This document shows positions 59,474-64,000 of a stretch of DNA of 64,000 nucleotides, piece after piece. This DNA comes from Chelatococcus reniformis (lineage in GTDB: Bacteria > Pseudomonadota > Alphaproteobacteria > Rhizobiales > Beijerinckiaceae). Position 1 is the stretch's first letter. Each line of letters begins with the position of its first letter. The notes beneath the pieces were generated by a model. That model did not search any database. It was given only the letters and a program-made list of their open reading frames with translations, and was not told the DNA's origin. Both the position numbers and the translations under genes were made by a program. The stretch is taken from the NCBI RefSeq assembly GCF_014640075.1, contig NZ_BMGG01000011.1:432-64431 (forward strand). The letters are read 5' to 3'.

Positions 59474-60103
59474 TCACATGGGCGGGACGACTCCGTTGGT
59501 GCCGACTGTGACGCGGCCCGCACTCAGCCCGCCTTGCGTGTCCTTCTGGGCGATCGCGAACATGGCGGCGCCTGGCTTCAAGTCCCCCTTGTCGGCGGCC
59601 GCGAAGGTGACGACCGGTACGCCGTTCGGAACGGTGATCGTCTTGCTCTGGCCGTGATAGGAAAGCGTGAGAGCGTGGCCGTTCACCGATTTGACAGCCT
59701 CGGCAACCGAACCGTTCGTCATCGACGAATTCGGCTTCAGGTCCCAGGGATAGTTGCCCTCGCCCGCGCCCTTCATCGCCGCCGGAAACACCAGCACCTC
59801 CAATGCATCATCACCGCCGCGTCGCCCGGGCACAGACGCGATGCCGACGTAGTCGCCGGGCTTGATGTCCGACAGGGACACGCGAGCCATGCCGGACACG
59901 CCGAAGCCAGGCCTCAGCGCAATTGTCGCCTCCGGCCCCTCACGGGTCTTCACCACGAGCGCCGCCGTTCCGTCGAAGCTCGCGATGGTGCCGCGGACGC
60001 GGATGATCTCATCTGCACGCGCCAGGGTCGCATGGGCCGCTGCGAAGGCGGCGGCCAGCGCAAGGGCGCTAGCCAGCCGCCGTGTGTGTGTCGATATCAG
60101 CAT
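59474..60103 (-). CDS. Exported hypothetical protein, DUF5666-like repeats
   Basis: A 209-residue protein with a signal peptide (LASALALAAAFAAAHATLAR). The mature part has two similar beta-rich units: RVRGTIASFDGTAALVVKTR with IKPGDYVGIASVPGRRGG, and VNGHALTLSYHGQSKTITVP with DLKPGAAMFAIAQKD. This is the metal- or ligand-free OB-like pattern seen in DUF5666-type proteins. The function is unknown. GAGGAGGG precedes the ATG at 60103. It is convergent with fhuC, separated by 12 bases, and does not belong to that operon. Confidence 0.7.
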   Translation of the reverse strand: MLISTHTRRLASALALAAAFAAAHATLARADEIIRVRGTIASFDGTAALVVKTREGPEATIALRPGFGVSGMARVSLSDIKPGDYVGIASVPGRRGGDDALEVLVFPAAMKGAGEGNYPWDLKPNSSMTNGSVAEAVKSVNGHALTLSYHGQSKTITVPNGVPVVTFAAADKGDLKPGAAMFAIAQKDTQGGLSAGRVTVGTNGVVPPM

Positions 60104-60182
60104 GATCCCTCCTCGGACCGGGCAAGCGCTCGGTCCCACATGGAGCGCCATGCGGACGACGCGCAAATGGCGAATTCGCCCC

Positions 60183-61299
60183 CTACGCCGCGTAACGCAA
60201 GACCGCGGCGAGAGATCCGCCGCCGGGAATATCGGCCTTGCGCACGCCCAGGACGCGGCCGCCGGACAGGATGACGCGATCGGCAATCTCATCGACGACG
60301 CCGTAGTTGTCGGCGCTCGCCGCGTCGGCAAAGGAGACGCTGCCGTCGGCGCCGACGGTGCCCGGCAGCACCTCGTCGATATCGACCAATAGAACCTCGA
60401 CGGCGCCGTGGGTGGCCGCCCGGGCCGCCTGGGCGATGTCGGTGGTGGCCCGGCCGTTGCCGCTGCGCGCCTCGAACAGCCCGGCGAACGCCTGAATGTC
60501 CTGCCGGTACAGGCCGTCGAGCACATCACGGGCGCGCTCGGCCAGTTGTGCGTCGGTCAGCGCCACCGGGCTGCCGGGGACCGACTGGTGCGCCAGATGG
60601 GCATAGCTGTTCACGGACGTGAAGATCGACGCGAGCGGCTCGGCCGCGGCCAGGACCAGCGGGATCTCGGAGCCGGCGAGCAGACCCCTCAGCGCGCCGT
60701 CGACCTTGCGCGCGAATTGGCGCAGCAGCACCTTCTGGCCTTCGGAGCCCTGGAGGCGGCCGCTCGGTGAACGGTCGTTGACGCTCGCGCGGTGCACGGC
60801 AGCGGCGGCGCTCTGGGGCATGCCCTCCACCTTGACCGTCGCCGCCGGCAGATCGGCGGTCACCTCGACGAGACGCGTGGCGCCTTCTGCAAGCGCCAGC
60901 ACGTAGCACGTGTTGGGGAAAGTCACGGCCCGCAGCAGCGGCTTGAGATGGAAGCGGTCCGCCACCTCGATCATGGGCTTGAGCGCGTTGGCGAGACGGA
61001 AGGTGCGGAGGTTGTCGGGCGTCGCCAGGATCGCCAGGCTGTGGGCTTGGTAGTCCCAGAATTCGTCGTCGTCGACGAGGTCGTCCAGGTGCTCCGCCAG
61101 GGCCAGGACGCGGCGCTTGTCGGTCCCCTTCGCCTCGAGTTGATGCACCGCCTCTTTGGTCAGATTCTTCAGCGCGATGCGGTCCCGCCGTGGCGCGGCT
61201 GACCGGCGTCGTGGGTAGATAGATCGATACACACGCGTCGTCCCGATGCGCGATCAGAGCCTTCAGGTCGGCAGCAGTCGGAATGTCGACGTAGAGCAT
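60183..61299 (-). pseudogene. baeRF-family protein, frameshifted near its start
   Basis: From ATG 61299 (GGGGGA upstream) the frame reads MLYVDIPTAADLKALIAHRD then DACVSIYLPTTPVSRATA. The matching continuation, DRIALKNLTKEAVHQLEAKG and on to LGVRKADIPGGGSLAAVLRY, is in another frame from about 61187 to 60183. Dropping one G from the GCGGGACC run joins them into a normal protein of about 370 residues of the bacterial/archaeal release-factor-like (baeRF) type. Everything else is intact, so a sequencing error in the G-run is as likely as a real mutation. Confidence 0.75.
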
Positions 61300-61437
61300 G
61301 ACATGTTCCCCCGTGGACCGGCGTTCGCGCCCATTGCGCCGGGTGATGCAGTGCAGACAGCGGCAGCTGTGGTCAAGCCACCCACCCACCGATGGAGACC
61401 GAGCAGGCGAGCCACCGCAGGCCGGGCGCGCTCGTCC

Positions 61438-61824
61438 CTAGAACAAGCGGTCGGCGGGGTTGGGATCACGATGCTGCACGTATTCGACCTGCATGCCGTC
61501 GGGATGGCGCACCAGCATATTCCAGCCGGTCGGCACCACCTTGGGCGGCTCGATCACCTCGGCACCGATGGCCTGCAGATGGATGACGAAGCCCTCGATG
61601 TCGTCGACCATGAACGTGGCATGCGTCGCCACGAACGGCCGCAGGCTCTCCTCGCTGCCCGCAATGAAGAGGATGGACGCGACCTGCGCCAGCTTGAGAT
61701 CGTAGGCGGGGTAGTCGAAGCGCAGCCGCGCCGTCTGGCCAATCAACCCTTCGTAGAAGGCGACGGCCTCATCGAAGCCGTCGAGCGGCAGATAGCGCCG
61801 CACCAGGACGTTGAGCACCTTCAT
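61438..61824 (-). CDS. VOC/glyoxalase-superfamily protein
   Basis: A 128-residue single-module VOC protein: VLVRRYLPLDGFDEAVAFYE and GLIGQTARLRFDYPAYDLKL form the first beta-alpha-beta-beta-beta unit, and ATHATFMVDDIEGFVIHLQA with NMLVRHPDGMQVEYVQHRD the second. The final VEYVQH has the Glu commonly used for metal binding; the first-module ligand is less clear. It may be an isomerase, dioxygenase or antibiotic-binding protein. The start overlaps the MerR gene by 56 bases, so the two are co-expressed. Confidence 0.8.
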   Translation of the reverse strand: MKVLNVLVRRYLPLDGFDEAVAFYEGLIGQTARLRFDYPAYDLKLAQVASILFIAGSEESLRPFVATHATFMVDDIEGFVIHLQAIGAEVIEPPKVVPTGWNMLVRHPDGMQVEYVQHRDPNPADRLF

Positions 61825-62212
61825 CGGATGAGATCTCCATTTCGTAGGACATCGCGGCCGGCAACCCCAGGGTCCGATCGCCCTCGACCGTCAGCCGCGC
61901 CGCGACGGCTTGCCGCCGGCGACGCAGGGCCTCGGCCAGCCGATCGATCTGGGCGAGCTTGCCGCGCAGGGCGGCGAGGCAGACCTTTCCGTCCGCGCCG
62001 GCGTCGAGCGCATCAAGCAACGTGCGCAACTCGCGCGTCGAGAAGCCAGCCGCGATCAGGTCACGGACCCAGGCGGCCATCCGCAGGTCGACCTCCGACA
62101 GATTGCGGTAGCCGTTCGCCAACCGTGTCGGGCGAATGAGCCCGGCCGTCTCGTAGTGCCGCAACGTGCGTGCGCTGACGCCCAGATGCCGGGCTGCGTC
62201 CTGGATGTGCAT
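61769..62212 (-). CDS. MerR-family transcriptional regulator
   Basis: A 147-residue MerR regulator. The N-terminal winged helix is MHIQDAARHLGVSARTLRHY then ETAGLIRPTRLANGYRNLSE, followed by the dimerisation helix (LAALRGKLAQIDRLAEALRR). No metal-binding cysteine pair is seen; Cys appears only in KVCLAALRG, so a redox or small-molecule signal is more likely than metals. The start at 62212 (AAGGA upstream) is preferred over 62233. It overlaps the VOC gene, the likely target. Confidence 0.88.
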   Translation of the reverse strand: MHIQDAARHLGVSARTLRHYETAGLIRPTRLANGYRNLSEVDLRMAAWVRDLIAAGFSTRELRTLLDALDAGADGKVCLAALRGKLAQIDRLAEALRRRRQAVAARLTVEGDRTLGLPAAMSYEMEISSDEGAQRPGAALSAARRLR

Positions 62213-62334
62213 CGGCTCCGTCCTTGCGGCCATGGTGCTAGCGCCTTCACGCTAGCGGCAAGGTCAAGGCCGTGTCGCACTTTATTGGGGCGCAGCCGAC
62301 CGAAGGAAGATGCCGTCGGGCCGAGTGCAGCCGT

Positions 62335-63282
62335 TCAGGCTGCGGCCTCGACGGAAGGCGTCGCATCCGCGCCGATATGCGCAACCTCGAACGGCGTGGT
62401 CTGATAGATCTCGTTGATCCAGTTGCCGAACAGCAGATGGGCGTGGCCGCGCCAGGTATTGGAGGGCTGCCGGGCCGGATCGTCTCCCGGGAAATAGTTG
62501 AGAGGAAGTCGTGCGCTTCCCGGCCCCTCGATATCCCGGGAATACTCGTCGGCGAGTGACCTCGTATCGTACTCGAGATGATTGAACATGTAGAGCGACC
62601 GACATGACGGGTCGTCGAGCAGGCAAAGACCGGTCTCGTCGCTGTCGGCCAGCACGGTCAGACACCCTTCGCGCGGCAGGTCCTTGCGGCGGACCTCGGT
62701 CCAGCGCGAGACCGGAACAGCCACATCGTCGGCGAAGCCCCGCAGATAAGGCGACGACGGCGAACGGTTACGGTGCTGGAAGACGCCGAAGGCCTTCTCG
62801 GCGAGATCGTGCTTTGGCACGCCGTGGAAGTGCTGGACCGCCGCCTGCGCCGCCCAGCAGATCATGAAGCTCTTGTGGACGTGGGTCTGCGTCCAGTCGA
62901 AGACGCGGCGCAACTCGTCCCAATAGGTGACCTCCTCGAAGGGCAGCCGCTCCACCGGCGCGCCGGTCACGATGAAGCCGTCGAAGCGCTCGGCCCGCAC
63001 CGCCTCCCAGGGCCGGTAGAAGGCCGCCATGTGGTCGGCGGCCGTATTGCGGGGCACATGGCCGGTCATCCTCACCAGCGTCAGTTCGACCTGGAGCGGG
63101 GTGGCGCCGATCAGCCGGGCGAGCTGAGTTTCGGTGCTGATCTTGTTGGGCATGAGATTGAGCAGCCCGATCCGCAGAGGTCGGATATCCTGCCGCCCGG
63201 CATCGGTCTCCCGCATGACGATGACGCCCTCGCCCTCGAGCGTGCGCCGGGCGGGAAGGTCATCGGAAATCTTGATCGGCAT
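62335..63282 (-). CDS. metA: Homoserine O-acyltransferase MetA, acetyl-CoA type predicted
   Basis: A 315-residue MetA-family enzyme of methionine synthesis. The nucleophile is Cys142 in [12 protein letters not shown]; the His-Glu pair is His235/Glu237 in [11 protein letters not shown]. Residue 111, which sets acyl donor choice in this family, is Glu ([11 protein letters not shown]). In characterised members Glu111 goes with acetyl-CoA and Gly111 with succinyl-CoA, so homoserine O-acetyltransferase activity is predicted despite the usual succinyltransferase label. The leader has a riboswitch-like fold. Length is standard. Confidence 0.93.
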   Translation of the reverse strand: MPIKISDDLPARRTLEGEGVIVMRETDAGRQDIRPLRIGLLNLMPNKISTETQLARLIGATPLQVELTLVRMTGHVPRNTAADHMAAFYRPWEAVRAERFDGFIVTGAPVERLPFEEVTYWDELRRVFDWTQTHVHKSFMICWAAQAAVQHFHGVPKHDLAEKAFGVFQHRNRSPSSPYLRGFADDVAVPVSRWTEVRRKDLPREGCLTVLADSDETGLCLLDDPSCRSLYMFNHLEYDTRSLADEYSRDIEGPGSARLPLNYFPGDDPARQPSNTWRGHAHLLFGNWINEIYQTTPFEVAHIGADATPSVEAAA

Positions 63283-63348
63283 GGTCGCGTCGGCCCTTCA
63301 ACTCTCGGGCGGACGCGTGCGGCCTGATCCGTTTTGTTGCCGGGTCGG

Positions 63349-63430
63349 CCGCATCCTCCCTTGGCAGGGAGCGCCACCTTGCTCGGACAGCAGGTTGGCG
63401 TCGGGGCGTCGCCCGCAACTCTTGATGCTG
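63349..63430 (-). ncRNA. Candidate S-box-like SAM riboswitch in metA leader
   Basis: On the minus strand the metA leader can fold into four stems around one junction. P1: GCATC (63424-63428) with GATGC (63351-63355). P2: GTTG/CAAC with inner GGGC/GCCC. P3: CCTGCT/AGCAAGG with loop GTCCG. P4: CTCCC/GGGAG. ATCAAGAG follows the P1 strand as in S-box RNAs. The P1 3' strand overlaps a competing stem TGCGGCC/GGCCGCA just downstream, a plausible switch. The kink-turn of classical SAM-I was not recognised, so it may be a variant. Confidence 0.5.
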
Positions 63431-63511
63431 GCTAATGGTAATGCTCCGTCGCCGCCTCCGCAAGGCGCGGGCCCCTGGGCCCGGCCGCCGCCACGGCGGC
63501 CGCCGTGTCCC

Positions 63512-64000
63512 TCAGCCGCCAAGGCCGCTCCGCGTCCGCTGATAGCGGGCGGCGCCCCAGAACGAGAGCTGTGCGACGATGCCGGCGCCCGCCAGCACCA
63601 CGGCTGCGGACAGCGCCGGGTCCGTGCCGAGGCCGACGAGTGCCGTGCACAGCCCCCCCACGGCCATCTGAATGAAGCCGTAGAGGCCCGACGCAGAGCC
63701 TATGATCCGTGGATCGACGCTCACCGCCTCCGTCAGCGCCGCCGGCGAGGCCGTGCCACCGCCGAGCGTGAAGACGAACATCGAGGCGATCGTCAGGCCG
63801 ACCGACAGGTGCCCTGACACCACGGAGGCGAGCAGCACCAGCGCCGCGATCGCACTCAGGGCATTGGCACCGATCATCAGGCGTCGTGGCGGCACACGGC
63901 CCACAAGTCGGGTCGCCAGGATGCTGCCGACCCAGACGCCGAGGACGAGGATGGCGACGTAGACCCCCACCCGCTCGATCGGCTGGTGCAGGTCCTGCGT
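63512..64000 (-). CDS. MFS drug-efflux transporter, C-terminal part (cut by window edge)
   Basis: The frame enters from the right edge (DLHQPIERVGVYVAILVLGV) and runs 162 codons to the stop. It has about five membrane helices, e.g. GSILATRLVGRVPPRRLMIG, IAALVLLASVVSGHL, IASMFVFTLGGGTASPAALT and GSASGLYGFIQMAVGGLCTA. This C-terminal half, with a GSASGLxGF motif in a late helix, is typical of the Bcr/CflA drug-resistance subfamily. The N-terminal half lies outside the window. GC-rich hairpins at 63460-63505 may end its transcript before the metA leader. Confidence 0.8.
   Translation of the reverse strand, partial: TQDLHQPIERVGVYVAILVLGVWVGSILATRLVGRVPPRRLMIGANALSAIAALVLLASVVSGHLSVGLTIASMFVFTLGGGTASPAALTEAVSVDPRIIGSASGLYGFIQMAVGGLCTALVGLGTDPALSAAVVLAGAGIVAQLSFWGAARYQRTRSGLGG

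Noticed and set aside
1-64000. tRNA, rRNA or CRISPR features
   Set aside because: No T-loop plus acceptor pattern, rRNA block or regularly spaced direct repeats were seen in either orientation.

Overview
The window is a high-GC stretch of alphaproteobacterial chromosome. It is most likely from the Hyphomicrobiales (Rhizobiales) side: the dense 4-nt start/stop overlaps, the FixL/FixJ-like and FecI/FecR-type regulators, and the dispersed palindromic intergenic repeats are typical of that group. The species cannot be named from sequence alone. No tRNA, rRNA or CRISPR array was seen. The right edge cuts an MFS gene and the left edge cuts a recombinase remnant.

Region 1 (1-5.4 kb) is a decayed accessory zone. 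It holds a frameshifted serine-recombinase tail, a PepSY gene with an in-frame stop, a frameshifted Nudix gene and a truncated DUF4142 gene. Several small genes there look intact: a secreted Cys peptide, a stand-alone receiver domain and a YciE/YciF-type ferritin-like protein. The zone is bracketed by two near-identical 60-bp direct repeats, each carrying a strong hairpin. Region 2 (5.5-12.2 kb) carries a Baeyer-Villiger-type monooxygenase and a translationally coupled pair of surface-glycan enzymes, followed by a long gene-poor stretch with an AT-rich island.

Region 3 (12.3-21.7 kb) is a partial sulfur-oxidation operon on the minus strand: a 2Fe-2S subunit, a molybdopterin hydroxylase, a cytochrome, SoxF, SoxX, SoxY, SoxZ and SoxA. 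SoxB and SoxCD are absent. A further cytochrome c gene is followed by this operon and is divergent from an OmpR-type two-component system. Region 4 (21.6-28.7 kb) has stress and metabolic genes (bicupin, Dps, alpha/beta hydrolase), a PAS histidine kinase with a FixJ-type regulator, a second receiver, a HlyD remnant cut by a 33-bp inverted-repeat element, and a SUKH protein. Region 5 (29-36.9 kb) is ordinary metabolism: a DEAD-box helicase, enoyl-CoA hydratase, LysR with a PEP-mutase-family enzyme, SIS plus ROK sugar enzymes, and an AraC regulator.

Region 6 (37.2-59.5 kb) is a nearly self-contained hydroxamate-citrate siderophore locus. An MFS exporter diverges from iucABCD, which has the gene order of aerobactin operons. 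Further along lie fecI-fecR, an STN-containing TonB receptor, FhuD, a fused FhuB permease, a PvdE/SyrD-type exporter and FhuC. The model is synthesis by IucABCD, export by MFS and/or PvdE-type pumps, and uptake by receptor-FhuDBC under surface signalling through FecR to FecI. Region 7 (59.5-64 kb) has an exported protein, a frameshifted baeRF gene, a VOC protein, a MerR regulator, and metA preceded by an RNA leader whose four-stem layout resembles an S-box SAM riboswitch.

Two families of dispersed palindromic repeats run through the window. Their CTCTAG ends supply the stop codons of at least three genes.
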